Source of the DNA: Enterobacter cloacae
GTDB taxonomy: Bacteria; Pseudomonadota; Gammaproteobacteria; Enterobacterales; Enterobacteriaceae
Reading direction: 5' to 3'
DNA length: 64,000 nucleotides
NCBI GenBank assembly: GCA_014169315.1
Contig: AP022133.1
Coordinates: 3,224,001-3,288,000, forward strand
Under the pieces are notes generated by a model. It saw only the letters and a program-made list of their open reading frames with translations, did no database searches and was not told the origin of the DNA. Shown here one piece after another: positions 45,345 through 64,000 of this stretch; the stretch's first letter is position 1; every line of letters starts with the position of its first letter. A program made the translations under genes and the position numbers.

Positions 45345-47624
45345 TTACAGCGGCTGCGTCTGCGCCTCAACCACTGCCAGTGCCACCATGTTCACGATAC
45401 GGCGCACGGAAGCAATCGGCGTTAACACGTGAACCGGTTTTGCCACACCCATCAGTACCGGCCCAACGGTGACCCCTTCAGAGCTGGAAACGCGCAGCAG
45501 GTTATAGCTGATACGCGCGGCTTCCACGTTCGGCATAATCAGCACGTTCGCTGAGCCTCGCAGCGGGCTGTCCGGCATACGTTCATTACGAATACTTTCT
45601 ACCAGCGCAGCATCGCCGTGCATCTCACCGTCAATCATCAGCTCCGGCGCACGCTCACGCACCAGCTCCAGCGTCTGACGCATTTTACAGGCCGCCGGTG
45701 ATTTAGATGAACCAAAGTTCGAGTGCGACAGCAACGCCACTTTCGGCTCGATACCAAAGCGACGCACAGTTTCCGCCGCCATCACGGTGATCTCCGCCAG
45801 CTCTTCCGGTGAGGGATCGTCGTTAACGTAGGTATCAGCAATAAAGGTGTTACCGCTTGGCAGCAGCAGCGCGTTCATCGCACCGGCGGTATGCACACCT
45901 TCGCGATAGCCGAAGATCTCCTGCACCACGCTGAAATGTTCGTGATAGTCACCAACGGTACCGCAGATCAGGGCATCCGCTTCACCGCGGTGAACCATGA
46001 TCGCGCCGATCACCGTAGTGTTGCTGATCACAGCCCGCTGAGCCTGCTCCTGGGTGATCCCGCGGCGTTTCATGATGGTGTAGTACTCACTCCAGTACTC
46101 TTTGAAGCGTGGATCGGATTCGTTGTTCACGATCTCAAAATCAACGCCCGGCTTGATTTGCAGCCCCAGCTTCTGGATACGCATCTCGATGACGCTCGGA
46201 CGACCAATCAGGATCGGCTTCGCCAGCCCCAGAGTAATCAGCTCCTGAGTGGCATGCAGCACACGCGCCTCTTCCCCTTCTGCCAGTACCACACGCTTCG
46301 CGTCGGTACGTGCCTGAGAGAAGATCGGCTTCATAAACAGGTTGGTTTTGTAGACAAACTCGGTGAGCTTATCGACGTAGGCGTCGAAATCCTGAATTGG
46401 ACGTGTTGCCACGCCGGAATCCATCGCCGCTTTAGCGACCGCTGGCGCAATTTTTACGATCAGACGCGGGTCGAACGGTTTTGGAATGATGTAATCCGGG
46501 CCGAAGCTCAGATCCTGATCGCCATACGCCGAGGCGACCACTTCGCTCTGCTCGGCGTGGGCCAGTTCAGCAATAGCACGAACGGCTGCCAGCTTCATCT
46601 CTTCGTTGATAGCCGTCGCACCAACGTCCAGCGCACCGCGGAAGATGAACGGGAAGCAGAGCACGTTGTTCACCTGGTTCGGGTAGTCCGAACGACCAGT
46701 ACAGATAATGGCATCTTCACGCACCGCTTTAGCCAGCGGCGGCAGAATTTCCGGTTCAGGGTTAGCCAGTGCCAGAATCATTGGCGCACGCGCCATTTTC
46801 TGCACCATTGACTGAGTCAACACTTTCGGGCCAGAACAGCCGAGGAAGATGTCCGCGCCGTCAATCACGTCGTCCAGCGTACGCTTGCCGTCGTCTTCCA
46901 CCGCGTAGGCCGCTTTGGTTTCCGCCATGTTCGGCTCGCGGCCTTTATAAATAACGCCTTTGGAGTCACAGACCACAATATTGTGTTTCTGCATCCCAAG
47001 CGCCACCAGCAGGTTCATACAGGCGATAGCCGCCGCACCCGCACCGGACACCACCATGCGCACGTCAGAGAGATTTTTCTCCACCACCCGCAGGCCGTTC
47101 AGAATGGCCGCCGTGCTGATAATCGCCGTACCGTGCTGGTCATCATGGAACACGGGAATGTTCATACGTTCACGCAGTTTCTGCTCAATGTAAAAACATT
47201 CCGGCGCTTTGATGTCTTCGAGGTTAATACCGCCAAACGTTGGCTCCAGAGCGGCCACCACGTCGATGAATTTGTCGGGATTGAGCTCATCCACCTCGAT
47301 ATCAAACACGTCAATACCGGCGAATTTTTTGAACAGAACGCCCTTCCCTTCCATAACCGGCTTACCGGCCAGTGCGCCGATGTTACCTAAGCCCAGCACC
47401 GCCGTGCCGTTAGAAATAACCGCCACCAGGTTGCCGCGCGCGGTGTATTTGTAGGCTGCCAGCGGATCTTTTTCGATTTCAAGGCAAGGAGCCGCCACGC
47501 CTGGCGAATAGGCCAGCGCCAGATCGCGCTGGGTTGCCAGCGGTTTAGTTGGGGAAACCTGAATTTTGCCCGGGACAGGAAACTCGTGAAAATCGAGGGC
47601 ACTTTGCTTCAACTGCTCATCCAT
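45345..47624 (-). CDS. maeB: MaeB, NADP-dependent malic enzyme
   Basis: 759-aa malic enzyme, same length as E. coli. The N-terminal catalytic part contains [38 protein letters not shown] and the dinucleotide fold [13 protein letters not shown]. The C-terminal half (about residues 430-759) is a phosphotransacetylase-like domain that regulates activity by acetyl-CoA. It converts malate to pyruvate with NADPH. Divergent from talA. Confidence 0.98.
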   Translation of the reverse strand: MDEQLKQSALDFHEFPVPGKIQVSPTKPLATQRDLALAYSPGVAAPCLEIEKDPLAAYKYTARGNLVAVISNGTAVLGLGNIGALAGKPVMEGKGVLFKKFAGIDVFDIEVDELNPDKFIDVVAALEPTFGGINLEDIKAPECFYIEQKLRERMNIPVFHDDQHGTAIISTAAILNGLRVVEKNLSDVRMVVSGAGAAAIACMNLLVALGMQKHNIVVCDSKGVIYKGREPNMAETKAAYAVEDDGKRTLDDVIDGADIFLGCSGPKVLTQSMVQKMARAPMILALANPEPEILPPLAKAVREDAIICTGRSDYPNQVNNVLCFPFIFRGALDVGATAINEEMKLAAVRAIAELAHAEQSEVVASAYGDQDLSFGPDYIIPKPFDPRLIVKIAPAVAKAAMDSGVATRPIQDFDAYVDKLTEFVYKTNLFMKPIFSQARTDAKRVVLAEGEEARVLHATQELITLGLAKPILIGRPSVIEMRIQKLGLQIKPGVDFEIVNNESDPRFKEYWSEYYTIMKRRGITQEQAQRAVISNTTVIGAIMVHRGEADALICGTVGDYHEHFSVVQEIFGYREGVHTAGAMNALLLPSGNTFIADTYVNDDPSPEELAEITVMAAETVRRFGIEPKVALLSHSNFGSSKSPAACKMRQTLELVRERAPELMIDGEMHGDAALVESIRNERMPDSPLRGSANVLIMPNVEAARISYNLLRVSSSEGVTVGPVLMGVAKPVHVLTPIASVRRIVNMVALAVVEAQTQPL

Positions 47625-47825
47625 CTTGTTATTCCTTTCACGTTTCGGTCAAAAAGGGTGATGTTTACGATCCTGATGCCACACCCTGGGGTGCCACATA
47701 GTATCGCCGCAGGCAGCCTCACAAACTTTGAAGGCCGCCAAACTCTCACCATTGCAGCACAAAAATTGTTATCAATTTATAACTGGCATGTTACCCGTCT
47801 CAGGGCGCAATGCCTCCCCCGTCTG

Positions 47826-47832
47826 CTATGCT
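47826..47832 (+). promoter_or_regulatory. Possible sigma-S -10 element of talA
   Basis: TG-CTATGCTT at 47824-47833 resembles the extended sigma-S -10 (TGNCTAYACT-like). talA-tktB is stationary-phase controlled in E. coli. No good -35 is visible, as usual for such promoters. Confidence 0.35.
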
Positions 47833-47917
47833 TTTTTTGTTAAGTCCATCATGCATTTTTCAGAAGTGTGAACTAACGCACTCGGGTAAGTCTTTTATTT
47901 CCATGGAGTAATTACTT

Positions 47918-48868
47918 ATGAACCAACTAGATGGCATCAAACAATTCACCACCGTGGTCGCCGACAGCGGCGATATTGAGTCGATTCGTCACTATCAGCC
48001 TGAAGATGCGACCACGAACCCCTCGCTGCTGCTCAAAGCGGCAGGGCTTGCTCATTTTAGTCATCTGATTGATGACGCCATTGCCTACGGTAAACAGCGC
48101 GGGAAAACACAGGAGCAGAAGGTCATCGAGGCCAGCGACAAACTGGCCGTTAATTTCGGTACCGAAATTCTGAAAAGCATTCCGGGACGCGTGTCGACTG
48201 AAGTCGATGCTCGCCTCTCCTTTGATAAAGAAAAGAGCATCAGCAAAGCCCGTCATCTTGTCGAACTCTACCAGGAGCAGGGTATTGATAAGTCACGCAT
48301 TCTGATTAAGCTCGCCTCAACCTGGGAAGGAATTCGCGCCGCAGAAATCCTGGAAAAAGAGGGTATCCACTGCAACCTGACGCTGCTGTTCTCGTTTGCT
48401 CAGGCTCGCGCCTGCGCGGAAGCGGGCGTGTTCCTCGTCTCACCTTTTGTCGGACGTATCTACGACTGGTATCAGGCTAAACAGCCTATGGATCCGTATG
48501 TGGTGGATGAAGACCCCGGCGTAAAATCGGTTCGCAATATCTACGACTACTTCAAACTGCACCGCTATAACACCATCGTAATGGGAGCCAGCTTCCGTCG
48601 TACCGAGCAAATCCTGGCGCTGGCAGGCTGTGACCGCCTGACTATCTCCCCTAACCTGCTCAAAGAGTTGCAGGAAAAAGAAGAGACGGTGGTGCGCAAG
48701 CTGGTGCCCTCCTCAACCGTGCTCCCGAAACCCAAAGCCATGACCGAAGCGGAGTTCCGCTGGGAGCACAATCAGGACGCGATGGCCGTGGATAAACTGG
48801 CGGAAGGCATCCGCCTGTTCGCCGTCGACCAGCGCAAACTGGAAGATCTTCTCGCCGCCAAACTTTAA
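47918..48868 (+). CDS. talA: TalA, transaldolase A
   Basis: 316-aa transaldolase as in E. coli TalA. The Schiff-base lysine is K131 in [16 protein letters not shown]. The motifs [10 protein letters not shown] and [24 protein letters not shown] (in parts) are typical. It exchanges three-carbon units in the non-oxidative pentose phosphate pathway. 19 bases before tktB, so the two form an operon. Confidence 0.98.
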   Translation: MNQLDGIKQFTTVVADSGDIESIRHYQPEDATTNPSLLLKAAGLAHFSHLIDDAIAYGKQRGKTQEQKVIEASDKLAVNFGTEILKSIPGRVSTEVDARLSFDKEKSISKARHLVELYQEQGIDKSRILIKLASTWEGIRAAEILEKEGIHCNLTLLFSFAQARACAEAGVFLVSPFVGRIYDWYQAKQPMDPYVVDEDPGVKSVRNIYDYFKLHRYNTIVMGASFRRTEQILALAGCDRLTISPNLLKELQEKEETVVRKLVPSSTVLPKPKAMTEAEFRWEHNQDAMAVDKLAEGIRLFAVDQRKLEDLLAAKL

Positions 48869-48887
48869 CCTTGCCACGGAGTGAACT

Positions 48888-50876
48888 ATGTCCCGTAAAG
48901 AGCTTGCCAATGCCATTCGCGCCCTCAGCATGGATGCCGTGCAAAAAGCCAATTCCGGCCATCCTGGCGCACCGATGGGCATGGCAGATATTGCCGAAGT
49001 GTTGTGGAACGACTTTCTGAAGCACAACCCGAACGATCCCACCTGGTACGACCGTGACCGTTTTATTCTCTCCAATGGTCACGCGTCAATGCTGCTCTAC
49101 AGCCTGCTACACCTGTCCGGTTATGACCTTCCTCTTGAAGAGCTAAAAAACTTCCGCCAGCTACATTCGAAAACACCAGGCCACCCGGAGATCGGCTATA
49201 CGCCGGGCGTTGAAACGACCACCGGACCGCTCGGCCAGGGGTTAGCGAATGCGGTTGGAATGGCGATTGCCGAACGCACGCTGGGCGCACAGTTCAACCA
49301 GCCAGGGCACGACATTGTCGATCACTACACGTACGTGTTTATGGGCGACGGCTGTCTGATGGAGGGGATTTCGCACGAGGTATGTTCTCTTGCGGGCACG
49401 CTGGGGCTGGGCAAGCTGATCGGTTTTTACGATCACAATGGCATCTCCATCGACGGGGAAACCGAAGGCTGGTTTACCGACGATACAGCAAAACGGTTTG
49501 AGGCGTATCACTGGCACGTGGTGCATGACATTGATGGTCACGATCCTGACGCGGTGAAAAAAGCGATTCTTGAGGCACAAAGCGTGAAGGACAAACCGTC
49601 GCTGATTATCTGCCGCACGGTAATTGGTTTCGGCTCACCGAACAAGGCGGGTAAAGAAGAAGCGCACGGCGCAGCGCTGGGTGAAGAGGAAGTGGCGCTG
49701 ACCCGGCTGAAACTGGGCTGGAAATATCCCGCTTTTGAGATCCCAAAAGAGATCTACAGAGCGTGGGATGCCCGTGAAGAAGGTGAAAAGGTTCAGCACG
49801 CCTGGAACGAGAAATTTGCCGCCTACAAAAAAGCACACCCGGATTTGGCCGCCGAATTTTCCCGCCGCATGAGCGGAGGGTTGCCGGAGGACTGGGCAGC
49901 GAAAACCCAGGCGCTGATTGAAAATCTGCAGTCCAGCCCGGCAAAAATTGCCACCCGTAAGGCGTCACAAAACACGCTGAACGCCATCGGGCCAATCCTG
50001 CCCGAACTGCTGGGCGGCTCGGCAGATCTGGCTCCCAGCAACCTGACTATCTGGTCTGGCTCGAAATCCCTGACGGAAAATAGTGCCGGGAATTATATCC
50101 ATTACGGCGTGCGTGAGTTTGGGATGACCGCCATTGCCAACGGTATCGCCCACCACGGTGGTTTTGTACCTTATACCGCCACCTTCCTGATGTTTGTGGA
50201 GTATGCCCGTAACGCAGCGCGTATGGCGGCGTTAATGAAAGCGCGGCAAATTATGGTCTACACCCACGATTCGATTGGTCTGGGCGAAGATGGCCCGACG
50301 CACCAGGCGGTCGAGCAGCTGGCAAGCCTGCGTCTGACGCCTAATTTCAGCACCTGGCGTCCGTGCGATCAGGTCGAAGCGGCAGTGGGCTGGAAACTGG
50401 CGGTTGAGCGCCACAGCGGGCCAACGGCGCTGATCCTGTCGCGTCAGAACCTGACGCAGATGGAACGCACGCCGGAGCAGGTCAAAAACATCGCCCGTGG
50501 CGGGTACATCCTGAAAGACAGCGGCGGCAAACCGGACGTCATTCTGATTGCCACCGGTTCTGAAGTGGAAATCACGGTGAAAGCGGCGGAGAAACTGACC
50601 GCCGAAGGTCACACCGTGCGCGTGGTTTCCCTGCCTTCAACCGATATTTTTGACGCCCAGGACGAGGCCTACCGTGAATCGGTTTTACCCGCAAACGTCG
50701 CGGCTCGCGTGGCGGTTGAGGCCGGTATTGCCGACTACTGGTATAAATATGTCGGGCTGAAAGGCGCGATTGTCGGGATGCGGGGTTACGGTGAATCGGC
50801 TCCTGCCGATAAATTGTTCCCGTATTTTGGCTTTACCGTTGAGAACGTGGTTGAGCAAGCATTGAGCATTATGTAA
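48888..50876 (+). CDS. tktB: TktB, transketolase 2
   Basis: ThDP-dependent transketolase, 662 aa (E. coli TktB 667). ThDP motif [18 protein letters not shown]...DHNGISID, catalytic histidines in [10 protein letters not shown] and GHDPDAV context, and the Glu for ThDP activation in [21 protein letters not shown]. Identified as TktB rather than TktA by its position after talA. It ends at a REP-like terminator shared with ygjH. Confidence 0.97.
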   Translation: MSRKELANAIRALSMDAVQKANSGHPGAPMGMADIAEVLWNDFLKHNPNDPTWYDRDRFILSNGHASMLLYSLLHLSGYDLPLEELKNFRQLHSKTPGHPEIGYTPGVETTTGPLGQGLANAVGMAIAERTLGAQFNQPGHDIVDHYTYVFMGDGCLMEGISHEVCSLAGTLGLGKLIGFYDHNGISIDGETEGWFTDDTAKRFEAYHWHVVHDIDGHDPDAVKKAILEAQSVKDKPSLIICRTVIGFGSPNKAGKEEAHGAALGEEEVALTRLKLGWKYPAFEIPKEIYRAWDAREEGEKVQHAWNEKFAAYKKAHPDLAAEFSRRMSGGLPEDWAAKTQALIENLQSSPAKIATRKASQNTLNAIGPILPELLGGSADLAPSNLTIWSGSKSLTENSAGNYIHYGVREFGMTAIANGIAHHGGFVPYTATFLMFVEYARNAARMAALMKARQIMVYTHDSIGLGEDGPTHQAVEQLASLRLTPNFSTWRPCDQVEAAVGWKLAVERHSGPTALILSRQNLTQMERTPEQVKNIARGGYILKDSGGKPDVILIATGSEVEITVKAAEKLTAEGHTVRVVSLPSTDIFDAQDEAYRESVLPANVAARVAVEAGIADYWYKYVGLKGAIVGMRGYGESAPADKLFPYFGFTVENVVEQALSIM

Positions 50877-50898
50877 CACCGGAACTGTCGTTTTGCAG

Positions 50899-50931
50899 GC
50901 CGGGTAAGGCGTAGCCTCCACCCGGCTTTTT

Positions 50932-50933
<2 letters not shown>
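50899..50933. terminator. REP-like terminator after tktB
   Basis: Stem GCCGGGT (50899-50905) and ACCCGGC (50920-50926), with an inner GGC/GCC pairing, followed by seven Ts. It lies exactly at the junction between the talA-tktB block and the ebg/ygj block. Confidence 0.8.
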
Positions 50934-51273
<340 letters not shown>

Positions 51274-51291
51274 TTAGTAAAATTTTACTAA
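51274..51291. promoter_or_regulatory. Candidate EbgR operator O1 (ygjH/ebgR)
   Basis: Perfect 18-bp palindrome TTAGTAAAATTTTACTAA between ygjH and ebgR. The same motif recurs upstream of ebgA, which supports it as the EbgR site. Confidence 0.75.
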
Positions 51292-51330
51292 ATACTAGCA
51301 CACCATTTGCCCAAGGCAACCGCCGGGAAA

Positions 51331-52385
<1,055 letters not shown>

Positions 52386-52405
52386 TTCTCTCCCTTCAAA
52401 CAGTT

Positions 52406-52430
52406 TGCCGGGCACGCCCGGCATTTTTTT
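52406..52430 (+). terminator. Terminator of ebgR
   Basis: Stem TGCCGGGC (52406-52413) and GCCCGGCA (52416-52423), loop AC, followed by seven Ts. Confidence 0.88.
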
Positions 52431-52472
52431 ATTTCGTGATCGGGTTAAAGCAAATCGGCTTTACTGATTTTA

Positions 52473-52493
52473 TTTAGTAAAATTTTTACTAAA
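52473..52493. promoter_or_regulatory. Candidate EbgR operator O2 (ebgA)
   Basis: A 21-bp palindrome with arms TTTAGTAAAA and TTTTACTAAA around one central T, 38 bases before ebgA. Near-identical to O1 at 51274-51291. Confidence 0.8.
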
Positions 52494-52507
52494 ATACTCA
52501 GCAATGA

Positions 52508-61020
<8,513 letters not shown>

Positions 61021-61068
61021 CGGGTCGGGCTTTCGCCCGTGCAAGCGTAGTTGCCACCCGGCAAAACG

Positions 61069-62112
61069 CTACCTCGTGATCCACAACGTGGGCCAGGCAT
61101 CTGGCCCATTCCAGTTATCACAGCTGGGTTCTTCGGCATAACGCACCAGACGGAAGTGCTGACCGTCAAAACGCCAGCGAGTCTGGATCCCGCAATCCGC
61201 AATACCACGCCCTAATGCGAGCGTGGTCAGTTCACGCGTTTTTTCATCAAAGCGGGCATTCATCAGCTCCATTTCACTGCTGTCGCTTACAGGGGTAAAC
61301 GGCAGACGCAGCCTCACGCTGCGGGCGGAAAACGGTTTTTTGCGCGACACCAGCCACGCCAAATCGACGGTATTGTATGCCCCTGCTTCACAGCTGATGA
61401 TCAGCAGCGCTTTGTCGTCGGTTAGCGCAGTCACGCGCACTTCCCGGCGGTTTGGATCAAGCGAGCACTGGCTGTTATTCATCCGCCAGGTACCGTAATC
61501 CAGCAGGTCGTTCAGTTCACCGTGAGACAGCGGCGTGGGTGTCGGGTTCACCACCGCCACCTCTTTTAAGGCCGGCGCAGGCGGCACGCTTAACGACGGC
61601 TCGCCCCCTTTTTTAATCCAGGCCGTTTCGCTGCCAACGCGTTTTTGCTGGGCGTCAATAAACAGCAAGGCAGCTTTCAGACCGACCAGCGAGATAACCT
61701 GGTTGCCGCCACGCAGGGTCAGCGCCTTCCCTTCCTGAATGCTTTTCAAAAATGCCGTGATGGTAGCGGCGACATCCGTTTTCAGATGCCAGGGGGTTAA
61801 CTGCCAGTGCAGCGGTTCAAATTTAAGCGGGGCATTATCCAGCAGCAGGCGTGGCGCAATGTCGGGCTCTTTTACGGAGGGGGCAGAAAGGCCGCCAAGA
61901 TCGATACGCAGCGTGGCATCGGTTTTCGCCCCGGCGCTGCGGCTGAGCGTCATCACCAGACCGCGATGTTCACCGGTATTGCGCGCAACGCAAAAATTCT
62001 GGTTATTGCAGGTGACCTGCCAGTCAGAGAACGATTGCTGAGAAGGCGCAGCCCACACCCACGGCGTGGGGAGTACGCAAAATAAACAGAGAACAAAAAC
62101 GCAGTGGCGCAT
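61069..62112 (-). CDS. ypfG: YpfG, DUF1176 periplasmic protein
   Basis: 347-aa protein matching E. coli YpfG (DUF1176, 347 aa). Signal peptide MRHCVFVLCLFCVLPTPWVWA. Conserved motifs include FSDWQVTCNNQNFCVARN and IADCGIQTRWRFDGQHFRLV. Function unknown. ATG 62112 was preferred to an upstream GTG three codons earlier because it gives the E. coli length. It is followed in E. coli by the same nudK-aegA neighbours. Confidence 0.92.
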   Translation of the reverse strand: MRHCVFVLCLFCVLPTPWVWAAPSQQSFSDWQVTCNNQNFCVARNTGEHRGLVMTLSRSAGAKTDATLRIDLGGLSAPSVKEPDIAPRLLLDNAPLKFEPLHWQLTPWHLKTDVAATITAFLKSIQEGKALTLRGGNQVISLVGLKAALLFIDAQQKRVGSETAWIKKGGEPSLSVPPAPALKEVAVVNPTPTPLSHGELNDLLDYGTWRMNNSQCSLDPNRREVRVTALTDDKALLIISCEAGAYNTVDLAWLVSRKKPFSARSVRLRLPFTPVSDSSEMELMNARFDEKTRELTTLALGRGIADCGIQTRWRFDGQHFRLVRYAEEPSCDNWNGPDAWPTLWITR

Positions 62113-62192
62113 GAATGGCACAATCCCGGAAACAAAAACGCATATCTGGATAATATCTTCGTGTTCAAGCCTGGCGTGCTCAATCGGATTTA

Positions 62193-62789
62193 TCAGATAG
62201 AGTTGTCCGAAACATCGCCCATTAAGCCGGATGTTTGTAAATACTGCAGCAATATCACAGCCTTACCGTCTTTAACCTCCCCTGAATGGACCATCGCCAG
62301 CGCCCGGGAAAAGGGAAGTTCCAGCACTTCAATATCTTCATCGTCTACGCCGCCGCCCCGGTGCGTTCGCTGGGCATCGCTGTATTCCGCAATGAAGAAA
62401 TGGATGAGTTCCGTCACGCCGCCTGGCGACATAAACAGCTCGAAGACTTTTTTAACGTTCCCCACTTCAAAGCCCGTCTCTTCGATGGCCTCTTTGCGGA
62501 TACACACTTCTGGCTCATCGTCGTCAAGAAGACCCGCGCAGGTTTCAATCAACCGTCCATCCGGGTTGCCATTGACCCATGTCGCCACCCGAAACTGGCG
62601 AATCAACACCACACTTTGCTTTTCACGGTTGTAGAGCAGAATGGTTGCCCCGTTGCCACGGTCGTAGACCTCGCGTTTATGGCGGATAACTTCACCGTTA
62701 TTACGCGTTAAATCATAGGTGATGTTACGCAGGACAAAGTAATTTTCAGATAGGATTTTGTCTTTGATAACGTCGATTTTCAGGGTCAT
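62193..62789 (-). CDS. nudK: NudK, GDP-mannose pyrophosphatase
   Basis: 198-aa Nudix hydrolase matching E. coli NudK (191), which splits GDP-mannose to GMP and mannose-1-phosphate. Nudix box [21 protein letters not shown], with the EExG catalytic part intact. The dimer-swap segment [21 protein letters not shown] precedes it. Start ATG 62789 ([13 protein letters not shown]) fits E. coli. The product has a slightly longer C-terminal tail (DVSDNSI). Confidence 0.95.
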   Translation of the reverse strand: MTLKIDVIKDKILSENYFVLRNITYDLTRNNGEVIRHKREVYDRGNGATILLYNREKQSVVLIRQFRVATWVNGNPDGRLIETCAGLLDDDEPEVCIRKEAIEETGFEVGNVKKVFELFMSPGGVTELIHFFIAEYSDAQRTHRGGGVDDEDIEVLELPFSRALAMVHSGEVKDGKAVILLQYLQTSGLMGDVSDNSI

Positions 62790-62856
62790 ACGGGCTCCAC
62801 GGCATAATAAGTGCATTTATACTACGCCGTGAACCCCGCTTTGTCGCTCGCCGGAT

Positions 62857-64000
<1,144 letters not shown>

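Noticed and set aside
45891..46811. 306-codon plus-strand ORF antisense to maeB
   Set aside because: Lies entirely within maeB, whose protein is unmistakable; no start signal and shadow-like composition.

Overview
The window is a stretch of enterobacterial chromosome. Gene content and order follow the E. coli K-12 segment from lpxP to aegA, with protein matches close enough to name almost every gene. The indolepyruvate decarboxylase gene ipdC beside glk, and the loss of several E. coli/Salmonella gene blocks, suggest Enterobacter cloacae complex or a close relative such as Leclercia or Lelliottia. This is inferred from remembered family sequences; no search was run. Both ends cut genes: lpxP lacks its 5' part and aegA lacks its 5' part (it reads leftward off the right edge).

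Layout. 1-6.3 kb: lpxP (partial), the 23-codon ypdK, alaC, the pyruvate-sensing pair ypdA/ypdB, and glk. 6.5-13.9 kb: the CLC-type channel gene yfeO, ipdC with a TyrR box, an aldo-keto reductase, ypeC, mntH with Fur and MntR boxes, and nupC. 13.9-17.3 kb: the cyclic-di-GMP phosphodiesterase gene pdeA (yfeA), split by an intact IS5-family element with a TTAA target duplication. 17.5-21 kb: two tRNA-Ala genes, the paralogous regulators yfeC/yfeD, gltX, three tRNA-Val genes and one tRNA-Lys gene. A 59-bp direct repeat starts inside the tRNA-Lys 3' end. 21-30 kb: xapR-xapB-xapA, a FlxA-like small protein, yfeR/yfeH, ypeB, ligA and zipA.

30-45 kb is dominated by sulfur assimilation and the PTS: cysZ, cysK, ptsH-ptsI-crr, then a leftward cysP-cysT-cysW-cysA-cysM-pdxK run. 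These are followed by yfeX, yfeY, yfeZ, ypeA, and amiA-hemF. 45-51 kb is central carbon metabolism: maeB, talA, tktB. 51-61 kb holds ygjH, ebgR, ebgA, ebgC, ygjI, ygjJ and ygjK. In E. coli this set sits elsewhere on the chromosome; here it lies between tktB and ypfG. It looks like a complete glycoside-use locus: outer-membrane channel, periplasmic GH63 glucosidase, APC-type importer, cytoplasmic beta-galactosidase with its EbgC partner, and a LacI-type repressor with palindromic operators. The window ends with ypfG, nudK and aegA.

Most of the window is ordinary core genome. The points that deserve a second look are the ebg/ygj locus (with an explicit hypothesis that its substrate is a glycosylated amino acid), the IS insertion in pdeA and the hybrid ORF it creates, the tRNA-Lys repeat, an undescribed 43-codon ORF divergent from ypdA, the ipdC control region, and the close coupling of pdxK to cysM. 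I found no CRISPR array, rRNA, integrase, prophage or restriction/defence system.
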